Positions 36,486 to 45,729 of a stretch of DNA of 64,000 nt are shown here, piece by piece (positions within the stretch are counted from its first letter, which is position 1; each line of letters begins with the position of its first letter). The position numbers and the translations under genes were made by a program. The notes beneath the pieces are model-generated. The model worked only from the letters and a program-made list of their open reading frames with translations, had not been told where the DNA came from and searched no databases. The stretch is from Prevotella sp. GTDB lineage: Bacteria > Bacteroidota > Bacteroidia > Bacteroidales > Bacteroidaceae. The stretch is from positions 1-64,000 of the forward strand of contig JAFZAH010000040.1 of assembly GCA_017548275.1 (NCBI GenBank). The letters run 5' to 3'.

Positions 36486-37874
36486 ATGGCAAAGGATAAG
36501 ATTGCATACGTATGCAGCAACTGCGGCCAAGAATCCTCTAAATGGATAGGCAAATGCCCTTCCTGTGGTCAGTGGAACACGTTTAAAGAAATCCGCATCA
36601 GCAATGACACGGGTACTCAGGCTGCGCGCTCGGCTGGCACTGCTCTGCGGGCACAAGCCCAACAGAAGAACCGCCCGATGAGATTGAAAGAGATTTCTTC
36701 TAAAGATGAGCCCCGCATCGACACCAACGATGCTGAACTGAACCGCGTATTGGGTGGTGGTCTGGTGCCCGGCAGTATCGTGCTGTTAGGCGGTGAACCA
36801 GGTATCGGAAAGAGCACACTGACGTTACAAACAGTACTGCGTATGCAGGGGAGAAAAATCCTCTATGTCAGTGGAGAGGAGAGCGCCCATCAACTGAAAA
36901 TGCGCTCAGAGCGTATTGAGCACACCGAAAGTGATGATGTGATGATTCTTTGCGAAACATCACTTGAGAGTATTTTTTCCCACATCAAAGACGTGCAACC
37001 AGACATCGTCATTATTGACTCCATTCAGACTATTTCGACGGAAGACGTGGACAGCAGTCCCGGTAGTGTGTCGCAGGTCAGAGAGTGTGCCTCTGCCCTA
37101 CTCCGCTTTGCCAAGACGAGCACTATCCCGGTTATTCTAATTGGCCATATCAATAAAGAAGGGACATTGGCTGGACCGAAAATTTTAGAGCATATCGTCG
37201 ATACGGTTATCCAGTTCGAGGGCGACCAGCACTATATGTACCGCATACTCCGCTCCATCAAGAACCGTTTCGGCAGCACCAGCGAATTGGGCATCTATGA
37301 GATGCAACAGAATGGTTTACGTCAAGTGAGTAATCCCTCCGAATTGTTGCTAACTCAAGACCATGAGGGACTTTCCGGGGTTGCCATATCATCTGCCATT
37401 GAAGGTGTCAGACCATTTTTGGTGGAGACACAAGCACTTGTCTCCTCTGCGGCATACGGCACGCCACAACGCTCTGCAACGGGTTTTGAGCAAAGAAGGC
37501 TGAACATGCTGTTGGCAGTGTTGGAGAAGCGTGTGGGCTTTAAGTTGATGCAAAAAGATGTGTTTCTCAATATTGCAGGCGGATTACGTGTTACCGACTT
37601 GGCTATGGACTTGAGCGTCATTGCCGCAGTACTGTCAAGCAATGTCGATACACCGATTGAGGCAGGTTGGTGTATGGCCGGTGAAGTGGGCTTGAGTGGT
37701 GAAGTGCGCCCTGTAAGCCGTATTGAGCAGCGTATCGCCGAGGCTGAAAAACTCGGATTTTCACACATCATCATACCTCGTTACAACCTTCAGGGTGTAA
37801 CATCTAAAAAATACAAGATACTATTGCACCCAGTGCGCAAGGTCGAGGAGGCACTGCGAGAGTTATTTGGATGA
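36486..37874 (+). CDS. radA: DNA repair protein RadA
   Basis: RadA is a RecA-like branch-migration helicase used in recombination. The 462-residue protein has the N-terminal zinc finger C-S-N-C ... C-P-S-C, Walker A G-G-E-P-G-I-G-K-S-T near residue 97, the RadA-specific K-N-R-F-G motif near 258 and a C-terminal Lon-type domain (D-V-F-L-N-I-A-G-G-L-R). Length and motifs are standard. It is divergent from the riboswitch-controlled transporter. Confidence 0.97.
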   Translation: MAKDKIAYVCSNCGQESSKWIGKCPSCGQWNTFKEIRISNDTGTQAARSAGTALRAQAQQKNRPMRLKEISSKDEPRIDTNDAELNRVLGGGLVPGSIVLLGGEPGIGKSTLTLQTVLRMQGRKILYVSGEESAHQLKMRSERIEHTESDDVMILCETSLESIFSHIKDVQPDIVIIDSIQTISTEDVDSSPGSVSQVRECASALLRFAKTSTIPVILIGHINKEGTLAGPKILEHIVDTVIQFEGDQHYMYRILRSIKNRFGSTSELGIYEMQQNGLRQVSNPSELLLTQDHEGLSGVAISSAIEGVRPFLVETQALVSSAAYGTPQRSATGFEQRRLNMLLAVLEKRVGFKLMQKDVFLNIAGGLRVTDLAMDLSVIAAVLSSNVDTPIEAGWCMAGEVGLSGEVRPVSRIEQRIAEAEKLGFSHIIIPRYNLQGVTSKKYKILLHPVRKVEEALRELFG

Positions 37875-37895
37875 GGGGCGAATATAGAATGACGT

Positions 37896-37940
37896 ATTCG
37901 GCATTTATCACGCTGAGATAAAGAATGACAAATGCCGAAT
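37896..37940. other. Hairpin between convergent radA and queC
   Basis: ATTCGGCATTT (37896-37906) is the exact reverse complement of AAATGCCGAAT (37930-37940); a TCA/TGA pair extends the stem past a one-base mismatch. No T-run follows on either strand. It sits 20-30 bases beyond both stop codons and likely protects or defines both 3' ends. Confidence 0.55.
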
Positions 37941-37967
37941 TGTGATTGATGATAAGAGGATGGTTAA

Positions 37968-38624
37968 CTAACTGTCGGCGTATTCTGTGGAATCTTGAAT
38001 ACCAGCCTCTCGAAGCGCCTCACGTCGTTCTGTGCACGTGCCGCATTTTCCGCAATGCACATCACCACCTTTATAGCAAGACCATGTTTCGTCGTAGTCA
38101 ATACCCAACTCGGCACCACGTCGGGCTATATCTGTCTTGGTCCATTTCGTATAAGGTGTGAGCAAACGTACGCCTATATAAGTACCCGCCTGGACGGCTT
38201 TGTCAAATGCATCCACGAACTCCGACCTGCAATCGGGGTAAATGGCGTGGTCGCCGCCATGATTGGCCATCATGATGTATTTCAAGCCGTTGCTTTCTGC
38301 TATGCCTGCTGCTATGGAAAGCATGATGCCGTTTCGGAACGGGACAACAGTCGAAACCATATTGTCATCATCGTAGTTGCCTTCTGGTATGGCATCGGCA
38401 CCCTCCAACAGCGAACTCTTAAAATACTCTTTGAAAAACGCCAAACTGATGACGATGTGCTTAATACCGAGCCGCTCGCAATGCATTCTTGCAAACGGTA
38501 TTTCACGGCTATTGTGATTGCTGCCGTAATCAAAAGAAATGGCCAACGCAATTCGGTCTTTATAATCATAAAGCATTGTGGTGCTGTCCATCCCACCACT
38601 GGCTATCAATACGGAATCTTTCAT
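37968..38624 (-). CDS. queC: 7-cyano-7-deazaguanine synthase
   Basis: QueC converts 7-carboxy-7-deazaguanine to preQ0, a precursor of queuosine. I place the start at ATG 38624 (M-K-D-S-V-L-I-A-S-G-G-M-D-S-T-T), giving 218 residues; the longer frame upstream is not conserved-looking and crosses the promoter box. The P-loop S-G-G-M-D-S-T-T and the C-terminal zinc motif C-Y-K-G-G-D-V-H-C-G-K-C-G-T-C are intact. QueA is encoded at 8950-10164, so at least two steps of the pathway lie in the window though unlinked. Confidence 0.96.
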   Translation of the reverse strand: MKDSVLIASGGMDSTTMLYDYKDRIALAISFDYGSNHNSREIPFARMHCERLGIKHIVISLAFFKEYFKSSLLEGADAIPEGNYDDDNMVSTVVPFRNGIMLSIAAGIAESNGLKYIMMANHGGDHAIYPDCRSEFVDAFDKAVQAGTYIGVRLLTPYTKWTKTDIARRGAELGIDYDETWSCYKGGDVHCGKCGTCTERREALREAGIQDSTEYADS

Positions 38625-38645
38625 GTGGTTTGTATTTGTATGATG

Positions 38646-38653
38646 CAAAATTA
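38646..38653 (-). promoter_or_regulatory. -7 box of queC
   Basis: TAATTTTG on the minus strand, about 20 bases before the chosen queC start at 38624. It supports the inner start. No preQ1 riboswitch-like structure can fit in the short leader. Confidence 0.45.
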
Positions 38654-38799
38654 CAAATAATTGGTGATATGATGAAAAAACTCTACATAAAAAAGTATTT
38701 GTAAAGGTTATTTGTAAAGCGGACTTGCCAAATAGTCGTGCAGACCGTAAAAAAAAGTAAAAAATGAATAGGCATTGGTGTATTGTCAACAATAATTTG

Positions 38800-38807
38800 T
38801 AATTTTG
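38800..38807 (+). promoter_or_regulatory. -7 box of pgk
   Basis: TAATTTTG lies about 50 bases upstream of pgk ATG 38856. The -33 region has only a weak match. Confidence 0.45.
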
Positions 38808-38855
38808 CAAAAAATATTGAGTATTATTTTTTATTCTATTAAATATCTTACAATT

Positions 38856-40103
38856 ATGAAGATTGACCAATTCAATTTTGCTGGCAAAAAGGCCATTGTA
38901 CGTGTTGATTTCAATGTGCCCTTAGATGAAAACGGAAAAATCACTGACGACACCCGTATCCGCGGTGCTCTGCCCACACTGAAGAAGATTCTCGCTGATG
39001 GCGGCGCACTGATTATCATGTCGCACATGGGCAAGCCCAAAGGCAAGGTGAACCTGAAGTTCTCTCTCGGTCAGATTGTTGACGCAGTATCTGCCGCTCT
39101 TGGTGTGGCTGTGAAGTTCGCTCCCGATTGTGCAAAGGCACAGGAAGCAGCCGCTGCTCTGCAACCCGGTGAGGTGCTGCTGCTAGAGAACCTCCGTTTC
39201 TATCCCGAGGAAGAGGGCAAACCCGTAGGTATTGACAAGGAAGATCCTGCTTATGACGATGCTAAGAAAGCGATGAAAGCCAGTCAGAAGGAATTTGCAA
39301 AGACTTTGGCAAGTTATGCTGACTGCTACGTGATGGATGCCTTTGGCACCGCACACCGCAAACACGCATCAACTGCCGTGATTGACGAGTTCTTTGATGG
39401 TGACCACAAGATGTTGGGTTATCTGATGGAGAAAGAGGTGACTGCCGTTGACAACGTGTTGAGCAATATCAAACGCCCCTTCACCGCTATTATGGGTGGT
39501 TCGAAAGTATCCACAAAGATTGGTATCATAGAGAACCTGCTTGGCAAGGTGGACAACCTGATTCTCTGCGGCGGTATGACTTATACTTTCGCAAAGGCTC
39601 AAGGCGGCGAGATTGGTAACTCTATCTGCGAGGATGACAAACTGGATGTGGCTCTCGACGTGATTAAGAAGGCGAAAGAGAATGGCGTGAACCTGGTGCT
39701 GGGTACAGACTGCATCGCTGCAGACGCTTTCTCTAACGATGCCAACACTCAAGTATGTCCCTCAAACGCCATTCCCGAGGGTTGGGAAGGTCTTGATGCC
39801 GGTCCTGAGACCCGTAAGGCCTTTGCTGATGCCATTAAAGACGCTAAGACCATCCTGTGGAACGGTCCTGCCGGAGTGTTTGAGTTCGACAACTTCATCG
39901 GTGGTTCAAAAGCCATTGCCGACGCGATCGCAGAGGCAACAGCAAAAGGAGCCTTCTCGTTGATTGGCGGTGGTGATTCCGTGGCCTGCATCAACAAGTT
40001 CGGCATGGCTGACCAAGTGTCTTACATCTCTACTGGTGGGGGCGCTCTGCTCGAAGCAATCGAGGGTAAAGTTCTCCCCGGTGTGGCTGCTATCGAGGCA
40101 TAA
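38856..40103 (+). CDS. pgk: Phosphoglycerate kinase
   Basis: This glycolytic enzyme transfers phosphate from 1,3-bisphosphoglycerate to ADP. The start at ATG 38856 gives 415 residues. Landmarks are V-R-V-D-F-N-V-P-L, the substrate loop [26 protein letters not shown] and the nucleotide site G-G-G-D-S-V-A. Codon use is strongly biased toward a few codons (AAG, GGT, GCT, CTG), unlike most genes around it, as expected for a highly expressed gene. It stands alone between its own promoter box and a strong terminator. Confidence 0.98.
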   Translation: MKIDQFNFAGKKAIVRVDFNVPLDENGKITDDTRIRGALPTLKKILADGGALIIMSHMGKPKGKVNLKFSLGQIVDAVSAALGVAVKFAPDCAKAQEAAAALQPGEVLLLENLRFYPEEEGKPVGIDKEDPAYDDAKKAMKASQKEFAKTLASYADCYVMDAFGTAHRKHASTAVIDEFFDGDHKMLGYLMEKEVTAVDNVLSNIKRPFTAIMGGSKVSTKIGIIENLLGKVDNLILCGGMTYTFAKAQGGEIGNSICEDDKLDVALDVIKKAKENGVNLVLGTDCIAADAFSNDANTQVCPSNAIPEGWEGLDAGPETRKAFADAIKDAKTILWNGPAGVFEFDNFIGGSKAIADAIAEATAKGAFSLIGGGDSVACINKFGMADQVSYISTGGGALLEAIEGKVLPGVAAIEA

Positions 40104-40161
40104 AACCGACAGTTTATAGTAGATAGGTAGTTATGGCTGCAGACCTACTTGACGTATGTAT

Positions 40162-40200
40162 AAAATTGGGGCGACCTCAAAAAGGCCGCCCCAATTTTTT
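40162..40200. terminator. Bidirectional terminator between pgk and rubrerythrin
   Basis: AAAATTGGGGCG (40162-40173) pairs with CGCCCCAATTTT (40187-40198) over twelve base pairs; an inner CCT/AGG extends the hairpin. It has A residues before and T residues after, so it can end transcripts from both convergent genes. Confidence 0.88.
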
Positions 40201-40214
40201 GTGATAATAGAGAG

Positions 40215-40772
40215 TTACTTCTTGAAATAGCGCTGATAGAGGCCATTGAAACCTGCACAGTGGCGGGCTTCGTCCTTAGCCATCTCATGCACAGTGTCGT
40301 GAGTAGCATCCATGCCGGCAGCCTTGGCATTCTTGGCGATGCGGAACTTATCCTCGCAAGCGCCTTGTTCAGCGGCGATACGAGCCTCAAGATTAGCCTT
40401 GGTGTCTCCCAGCACATCACCGAGCAGTTCGGCAAACTTTGCGGCATGTTCTGCCTCCTCAAAGGCGTAACGTTTGAAAGCCTCTGCGATTTCAGGATAG
40501 CCTTCTCGGTCGGCCTGACGGCTCATTGCTAGATACATACCTACTTCGCCACACTCTCCATTGAAGTGGTTGACCAGGTCTTTAATCATCTCCTCATCAG
40601 CGCCCTCTTTGCGGGCTGCGCCCAACTGATGCACTGTGGCAAAAGTCAACTCGCCTGTATCTTCCATCTCAGAGAACTTCGATGTGGGAGCCTTACATAC
40701 GGGGCATTTCTCGGGAGCCTCGGTACCCTCATAGATGTAGCCACAAACGCTACAGATAAATTTTTTCTTCAT
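40215..40772 (-). CDS. Reverse rubrerythrin
   Basis: The 185-residue protein has the rubredoxin iron site first (C-S-V-C-G-Y-I-Y ... C-P-V-C, residues 7-26). A four-helix ferritin-like diiron domain follows with [16 protein letters not shown] and D-E-A-R-H-C-A-G-F. This order is inverted compared with classical rubrerythrin. These enzymes reduce hydrogen peroxide with electrons from NADH through partner proteins and protect anaerobes from oxygen. The codons are strongly biased as in pgk, suggesting high expression. Together with the Bat operon it is part of the oxygen-defence set. Confidence 0.93.
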   Translation of the reverse strand: MKKKFICSVCGYIYEGTEAPEKCPVCKAPTSKFSEMEDTGELTFATVHQLGAARKEGADEEMIKDLVNHFNGECGEVGMYLAMSRQADREGYPEIAEAFKRYAFEEAEHAAKFAELLGDVLGDTKANLEARIAAEQGACEDKFRIAKNAKAAGMDATHDTVHEMAKDEARHCAGFNGLYQRYFKK

Positions 40773-40805
40773 AATGCTTTGTTCATTAAAGGTTAGAAAA
40801 TAGGA

Positions 40806-41804
40806 TTATTTAAAACTTGCTTGACTATCTAAAACGTATTTAATCTTTTTTCCCTTGGGTATGACAGGTTTTGACCATTCGCCGTTGAGGATAAGAATCT
40901 TGGTCTTCTTTCCCATGGGCGCACCATTCACTGCTTCTTGCAGGTCGATGTAATTGCCTGTGCCGTCAGCAGCCACGATGTATTCGTAGTGACGAACGTA
41001 TTTCCGCAATGATGGCACCTCATTGACAATGGCGTCTGCGAGTAATCCGGCCACAACATGGGCACCATATATAGAATAATGTGTATTATCCTGTCTGCCC
41101 TCTGGCACAGCGGGATTTTCACCTGGGAGAAACCACATGTGCAGTCGCTTTGACCGCTCAGTCCCTAACCCCTGTTCTAAATCATGGGTGATGCTGTTGG
41201 CATCAACAAATGGCACATTCATCTCTTGAGCCACATTCTTTGGGGCGAAACGATAATCGCCATGCGTGTCAATCAGGATATTACCTTCTTGAACAGGTTG
41301 CTCATATTTAGAGTCACGAAGTGACTCATCTTCTGCACTTCCATCTGTTGGGGCGATGAAATTGCGTCTTGCCACAGCGTTCATCAAGATGGGTTTACCA
41401 CCTTTCTCTCGTGTCTCACGAACGAATTTTCGCAAATTTTCATCAAATGAGCCCCCAACGTCTGTATGCCGTTTTGGGTCGGGTTTCTCGTCGTTGTGCC
41501 CGAACTGTATCACCACATAATCGCCAGCAGTGATACGTTCTTTAACAACATCCCATCTGCCTTCGTCGATGAAACTCTTTGAACTTCGTCCATTGACCGC
41601 ATGATTGTCGATTCTGACACCCTCTTTGAAGAAACCTTGCAACGCCATGCCCCACCCTCTCTCTGGATTGCCGTTGGTGATGGGCTTATTGGCCATAGTT
41701 GAGTCACCAATCATGAAAATGGTAATGACATGCCTCGACGACGATGTCATTAACACCATCAACATGGCGAGCATGGTGAGATGTGTCAGTCTCGCTTTCC
41801 TCAT
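40806..41804 (-). CDS. CE12 rhamnogalacturonan acetylesterase with a clipped pectinesterase-like tail
   Basis: After an N-terminal hydrophobic segment (signal peptide, about 1-23), residues 28-270 form an SGNH hydrolase of the carbohydrate esterase 12 type. Ser35 is in I-G-D-S-T, with G-R-S-S-K-S, Q-F-G-H-N-D and the H-Y-S-I-Y-G-A-H block at the catalytic Asp/His position. It should remove acetyl groups from pectin backbones. Residues 273-332 ([19 protein letters not shown]) look like the first strands of a CE8 pectinesterase, but the chain stops there, leaving no pectinesterase active site. The start overlaps the hisS stop by four bases. Other pectin genes are absent nearby. Confidence 0.8.
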   Translation of the reverse strand: MRKARLTHLTMLAMLMVLMTSSSRHVITIFMIGDSTMANKPITNGNPERGWGMALQGFFKEGVRIDNHAVNGRSSKSFIDEGRWDVVKERITAGDYVVIQFGHNDEKPDPKRHTDVGGSFDENLRKFVRETREKGGKPILMNAVARRNFIAPTDGSAEDESLRDSKYEQPVQEGNILIDTHGDYRFAPKNVAQEMNVPFVDANSITHDLEQGLGTERSKRLHMWFLPGENPAVPEGRQDNTHYSIYGAHVVAGLLADAIVNEVPSLRKYVRHYEYIVAADGTGNYIDLQEAVNGAPMGKKTKILILNGEWSKPVIPKGKKIKYVLDSQASFK

Positions 41805-43162
41805 GTAATTGTCTGTATCAATTCTTCGATGGTGACTAGGCGTTGTTCACCCGTTTCCATATTTTTTAACATCATCTTCCCCTCTTGCATCTCGTTTTCT
41901 CCCACAATGACGACAAAGGGAATGTTCTTGGCATTGGCATACGACATCTGTTTCTTCATCTTTGACTTATCAGGATAGATTTCTGCCCTGATTCCCGCCT
42001 CCCGACATTGACGGATTAACGGCAAACAATATACCTGCTCGTTCTCGCCAAAGTTGACGAATAACAATTGTGTGCTGTTGACCGCCTCTTTCGGATAGAG
42101 ATCCAACGTATTGAGCACATCATAGATGCGGTCAGCGCCGAAGGAAATACCTACACCGCTAATGCCAGGCAACCCGAATATACCTGTGAGATTATCGTAT
42201 CGGCCACCGCCTGTGATACTACCCATCGGTGTGTCAAGTGCTTTCACCTCAAAGATAGCGCCTGTGTAATAATTCAATCCTCGTGCAAGGGTCAAATCGA
42301 GCTGCATCTCATTGTTGAGATGACACTGTTCTAATACATCAAGGATGTAGCGAGTCTCCTCCACTCCTTTCAATCCAGTCTCAGAGTCTTTTAACACATC
42401 GGCTATAACTTGTAATTTTTCTTGGTTGGTACCAGAAAGGGCGATAATGGGCTGTAACTTCTCGATTTGCTCATCCGTCAAGCCGTCAGCCGCCAATTCT
42501 TCATTGACTTTCTCAATGCCTATCTTGTCGAGTTTGTCAATAGCTACCGTAATGTCAACTATCTTGTCGGCAGCGCCGATATATTCTACAATACCAGAGA
42601 GTATCTTACGGTTATTGATTTTAATTTGGACGCGTATGCCGAATCGAGTGAAAACCGTATCGACGATTTGCATCAGTTCCACCTCATTGAGCAACGAGTC
42701 ACTGCCCACAACATCAGCATCGCATTGATAGAATTCGCGATAGCGTCCCTTTTGTGGACGGTCGGCACGCCATACAGGTTGTATCTGAAAACGTTTGAAC
42801 GGTAATTGCAATTCATCGCGATGCATAACCACGTAACGTGCAAACGGTACCGTGAGGTCATAGCGCAGCCCTTTCTCGCAGAGACGTGATGCCAAGTGTA
42901 GGGCGTTTCTTTCCTGCAATTCCTCATCTGTTACTTTGTTGAGGAAATCGCCTGAGTTTAATATCTTGAACAAGAGTTTATCACCCTCTTCTCCATATTT
43001 CCCCATCAAGGTAGAGAGATTCTCCATGGCAGGCGTCTCAATCTGCTGGAAGCCATATAGCGCATACACCTCACGAATGGTATCGAAGATGTAATTACGT
43101 TTAGCCATCTCTTCAGGAGAGAAGTCCCGGGTACCTTTGGGTATGCTTGATTTTTGAGCCAT
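41801..43162 (-). CDS. hisS: Histidyl-tRNA synthetase
   Basis: The 453-residue class II synthetase charges tRNA-His. Motifs: P-K-G-T-R-D-F-S-P near the start, motif 2 [22 protein letters not shown], the histidine A-loop block [14 protein letters not shown] and motif 3 [10 protein letters not shown]-terminal anticodon-binding domain follows. It lies 61 bases downstream of purA, with a 9-bp hairpin in that gap. Confidence 0.97.
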   Translation of the reverse strand: MAQKSSIPKGTRDFSPEEMAKRNYIFDTIREVYALYGFQQIETPAMENLSTLMGKYGEEGDKLLFKILNSGDFLNKVTDEELQERNALHLASRLCEKGLRYDLTVPFARYVVMHRDELQLPFKRFQIQPVWRADRPQKGRYREFYQCDADVVGSDSLLNEVELMQIVDTVFTRFGIRVQIKINNRKILSGIVEYIGAADKIVDITVAIDKLDKIGIEKVNEELAADGLTDEQIEKLQPIIALSGTNQEKLQVIADVLKDSETGLKGVEETRYILDVLEQCHLNNEMQLDLTLARGLNYYTGAIFEVKALDTPMGSITGGGRYDNLTGIFGLPGISGVGISFGADRIYDVLNTLDLYPKEAVNSTQLLFVNFGENEQVYCLPLIRQCREAGIRAEIYPDKSKMKKQMSYANAKNIPFVVIVGENEMQEGKMMLKNMETGEQRLVTIEELIQTIT

Positions 43163-43179
43163 ATCTTTTTGACTTTATG

Positions 43180-43208
43180 GTCTTTAAGCCATACATGTTC
43201 TTAAAGAC
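43180..43208 (-). other. 9-bp hairpin in front of hisS
   Basis: GTCTTTAAG (43180-43188) is an exact reverse complement of CTTAAAGAC (43200-43208), with an 11-base loop. On the minus strand it lies 17 bases before the hisS start. There is no U-tract, so it is not an intrinsic terminator. It may modulate hisS translation or mark an RNA processing site between purA and hisS. Confidence 0.5.
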
Positions 43209-43223
43209 GCTTATATCATGATT

Positions 43224-44498
43224 CTATTTTCGTACAATGGTTTGTTCACGGTCTGGGCCTATGGAGATGATACGGATAGGTGTATCCAACTCCTTCTCCA
43301 GGAACTGAATATAATCCGAAAACTCTTTCGGGAATTGTTCCTCAGACGTAAAAGCGGTCATGTCAGTCTTCCATCCGGGCAGTTCGACATACACCGGCTC
43401 GATATCATGCTCAATATCGTATGGGAAATCGCGCGTTTCTTTTCCGTTTTGTTTATATGCCACACATGCCTTAATGGTGTCGAAACCGTCGAGCACATCA
43501 CTTTTCATCATAATGAGTTCGGTTACACCATTGACCATGATGGAATAGCGTAGTGCCACGAGGTCAATCCATCCACAACGGCGCTCACGACCAGTGACTG
43601 CGCCATATTCATGTCCGAGTTGACGAATTAGTGCACCGGTCTCATCGAACAGTTCTGTTGGGAACGGACCGGCACCGACACGTGTGCAATATGCCTTCAT
43701 GATGCCAAACACATGTCCGATTTTATTGGGACCGATACCCAAACCTGTACATGCCCCCGCACAAATCGTGTTTGATGATGTGACAAAAGGATAACTGCCG
43801 AAATCGATATCAAGCATGGTGCCTTGCGCACCTTCACAAAGAATGCTTTTACCCTCTTTAAGTACTTTGTTGATTTCATGTTCACTGTCAACGACATGGA
43901 ACTGTTTGATATACTCGATGCCTTCCATCCACTTTTTCTCTACCTCAGTGATATCAAAGTCAGTGTAGTGCAGGTTATTGAGCATCGCTATGTGGCGTGC
44001 TTTATGTGCCGCATATTTCTCATCAAAATGGTCGAAAATGTCACCTACGCGAAGGCCATTGCGAGACACCTTGTCGGTATAAGTCGGTCCGATTCCTTTG
44101 CCGGTTGTCCCCACCTTGCTCTTTCCTTTAGCCACCTCAAGCGCAGCGTCAAGCAGACGATGGGTAGGCATGATGAGGTGTGCTTTTTTGGAAATATGCA
44201 AACGGTCCTTAAGATTATGTCCTGATTTTTCAAGATCTTTTGCCTCATCCATAAAGAGGTCAGGGGCGAGCACGACGCCATTACCAATGATATTGATTTT
44301 ACCGCCTTGGAATATTCCCGAAGGAATACTTCTGAGCACATATTTTTGTCCCTCAAACTCAAGCGTATGCCCTGCATTCGGTCCACCCTGGAATCTTGCT
44401 ATCACATCGTATTCCGGTGTGAGGACATCTACCACTTTACCTTTCCCCTCATCGCCCCACTGTAATCCCAGCAGGACATCAACTTTACCTTTACTCAT
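43224..44498 (-). CDS. purA: Adenylosuccinate synthetase
   Basis: PurA makes adenylosuccinate from IMP, aspartate and GTP in AMP synthesis. The 424-residue protein has the P-loop Q-W-G-D-E-G-K-G-K near the start, G-G-P-N-A-G-H-T, G-T-T-G-K-G-I-G-P-x-Y, E-G-A-Q-G-T-M-L-D-I-D-F-G-S-Y-P and V-G-A-G-P-F-P-T-E. It starts 11 bases after the stop of the Fur-family gene, so a metal or peroxide regulator and a purine enzyme appear to share a transcript. Confidence 0.97.
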   Translation of the reverse strand: MSKGKVDVLLGLQWGDEGKGKVVDVLTPEYDVIARFQGGPNAGHTLEFEGQKYVLRSIPSGIFQGGKINIIGNGVVLAPDLFMDEAKDLEKSGHNLKDRLHISKKAHLIMPTHRLLDAALEVAKGKSKVGTTGKGIGPTYTDKVSRNGLRVGDIFDHFDEKYAAHKARHIAMLNNLHYTDFDITEVEKKWMEGIEYIKQFHVVDSEHEINKVLKEGKSILCEGAQGTMLDIDFGSYPFVTSSNTICAGACTGLGIGPNKIGHVFGIMKAYCTRVGAGPFPTELFDETGALIRQLGHEYGAVTGRERRCGWIDLVALRYSIMVNGVTELIMMKSDVLDGFDTIKACVAYKQNGKETRDFPYDIEHDIEPVYVELPGWKTDMTAFTSEEQFPKEFSDYIQFLEKELDTPIRIISIGPDREQTIVRK

Positions 44499-44509
44499 TT
44501 TTAATAATA

Positions 44510-44983
44510 TTACTTCTTTTTACTTTTTGCCTTCTGTCTTGTGATTTTCGCATGGCAAGTGCTGCAAACTCCATAGATATACACGGAAAAACTGTCTCTC
44601 TGGAACCGCTTGAGCCTTGCCTTGTTGACCGCATCCACGATGATAGGAGAATTGACCTCTCTCATTTTCCCGCACATAGTACAAATCTGATGGCAATGAT
44701 TCAGGTTTCTCAGACTGGCCTCATATTTGGTGCCGTCTTTGAGATTATGTCTGACGATAACCCTGATAGCCTGCAAAAGATTGATTGTGTTATAAAGGGT
44801 CGCCTTACTGACGAGAAAATTATTCTCTTCAAGTTTATCTTTCAACTGCTCTAAGGAAAAATGACCGGAGAGACTATACGCAGATTCAAGAATAGCATAT
44901 CGCTCCGGAGTTTTCCTCATGTGGTTTTGCTCCAGATACTCCGTCAAGATTTTTTTTACTTTGGCAGTAACGACGTCATCCAT
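44510..44983 (-). CDS. Fur/PerR-family metalloregulator
   Basis: Starting at ATG 44983 (M-D-D-V-V-T-A-K-V-K) it has 157 residues. The winged-helix domain shows R-K-T-P-E-R-Y-A-I-L-E-S-A-Y and S-K-A-T-L-Y-N-T-I-N-L-L. The dimerisation domain has N-L-N-H-C-H-Q-I-C-T-M-C-G-K and the second zinc pair in V-C-S-T-C. These two C-x-x-C pairs form the structural zinc site. Whether the second site senses iron (Fur) or peroxide (PerR) cannot be decided from the sequence. It is the first gene of the purA-hisS transcript. Confidence 0.88.
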   Translation of the reverse strand: MDDVVTAKVKKILTEYLEQNHMRKTPERYAILESAYSLSGHFSLEQLKDKLEENNFLVSKATLYNTINLLQAIRVIVRHNLKDGTKYEASLRNLNHCHQICTMCGKMREVNSPIIVDAVNKARLKRFQRDSFSVYIYGVCSTCHAKITRQKAKSKKK

Positions 44984-45006
44984 TTCTCTATGGCGAAATA
45001 ACCGCA

Positions 45007-45014
45007 CAAAAATA
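45007..45014 (-). promoter_or_regulatory. -7 box of the Fur-family gene
   Basis: TATTTTTG on the minus strand, 23 bases before the chosen start at 44983. A longer frame would begin upstream of this box, which supports the inner start. Confidence 0.4.
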
Positions 45015-45080
45015 CAACATTTCTCCGAATTCGGGAAATGTAGGTTTATAAAAAACATTAAAAAAGGAAATGTGATTGAC

Positions 45081-45701
45081 TCACATCACATCTACAGGCG
45101 CATTTTTCAAGGCGCTCTTGGCCATAAATTTGTATTCTTCACCCAGTTCGGCAAACCAGTGAACACTTTTAGCGGCATTATTCCTGACTGCAGCAGACGG
45201 GTCGGACAAAGCCGTTTGGACTTGGTCTAAAAATTCATTGATGCCTCGCTCGTCAGGCGTCATTTTATTGGCAAACAAACGTGAGATAAGCAAATAGCCA
45301 CAAAGGCGGAGAAACGTCCGGTCTGCTGCCATCCATTGATACGCGAGTACCGCTGCATAATCGAGATGCTGCAAAAGGTAGAAAGATAAAACCTCTGCCA
45401 TTTCTTGCGTCAAATCATGCTCAAGCCACACATCAACAATTTCAGGCAGCATTTTCTCTGGCGGCATCACCATGGCAGCCAGTATCTTACATTCGCGGAT
45501 GTTCTCCTTCCATAATTCTATCGCCAATTTGTCGTCTTTACCTATATTATCAGCCATGCACTGCAAATCCATCACGGACACGCCCCAATTCAAATGATAA
45601 TCGACCCCTTTGTTTCGCATCGATGCAGCCGTCGTCCCGTTCATATACAGGCGAAATGACCGCTTGATTTCTTTGAGTTTGTCCTGTGTCTGTTGCTCCA
45701 T
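45081..45701 (-). CDS. HEAT-repeat protein, DNA alkylation repair (AlkD)-like
   Basis: The start is ATG 45701 (M-E-Q-Q-T-Q-D-K-L-K), giving 206 residues; a start at 45746 would overlap the DPP III gene. The protein is all-helical, with paired helices typical of HEAT repeats. The segment G-V-D-Y-H-L-N-W-G-V-S-V-M-D-L-Q-C-M-A resembles the AlkD family (Y-x-x-x-G-V-x-x-x-x-L). AlkD proteins are glycosylases for bulky or cationic alkylated bases; several members lack activity, so function is unproven here. Confidence 0.65.
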   Translation of the reverse strand: MEQQTQDKLKEIKRSFRLYMNGTTAASMRNKGVDYHLNWGVSVMDLQCMADNIGKDDKLAIELWKENIRECKILAAMVMPPEKMLPEIVDVWLEHDLTQEMAEVLSFYLLQHLDYAAVLAYQWMAADRTFLRLCGYLLISRLFANKMTPDERGINEFLDQVQTALSDPSAAVRNNAAKSVHWFAELGEEYKFMAKSALKNAPVDVM

Positions 45702-45729
45702 GGGCTGTGAATAATAGAAATGAAGAAAG

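Noticed and set aside
38625-38870. N-terminal extension of QueC
   Set aside because: QueC proteins begin at the strand before the S-G-G-x-D-S motif; the extension overlaps the -7 box and the pgk promoter region.
43163-43223. T-box leader for hisS
   Set aside because: The gap is only 61 bases, lacks a specifier loop and antiterminator, and T-boxes are not typical of this phylum.
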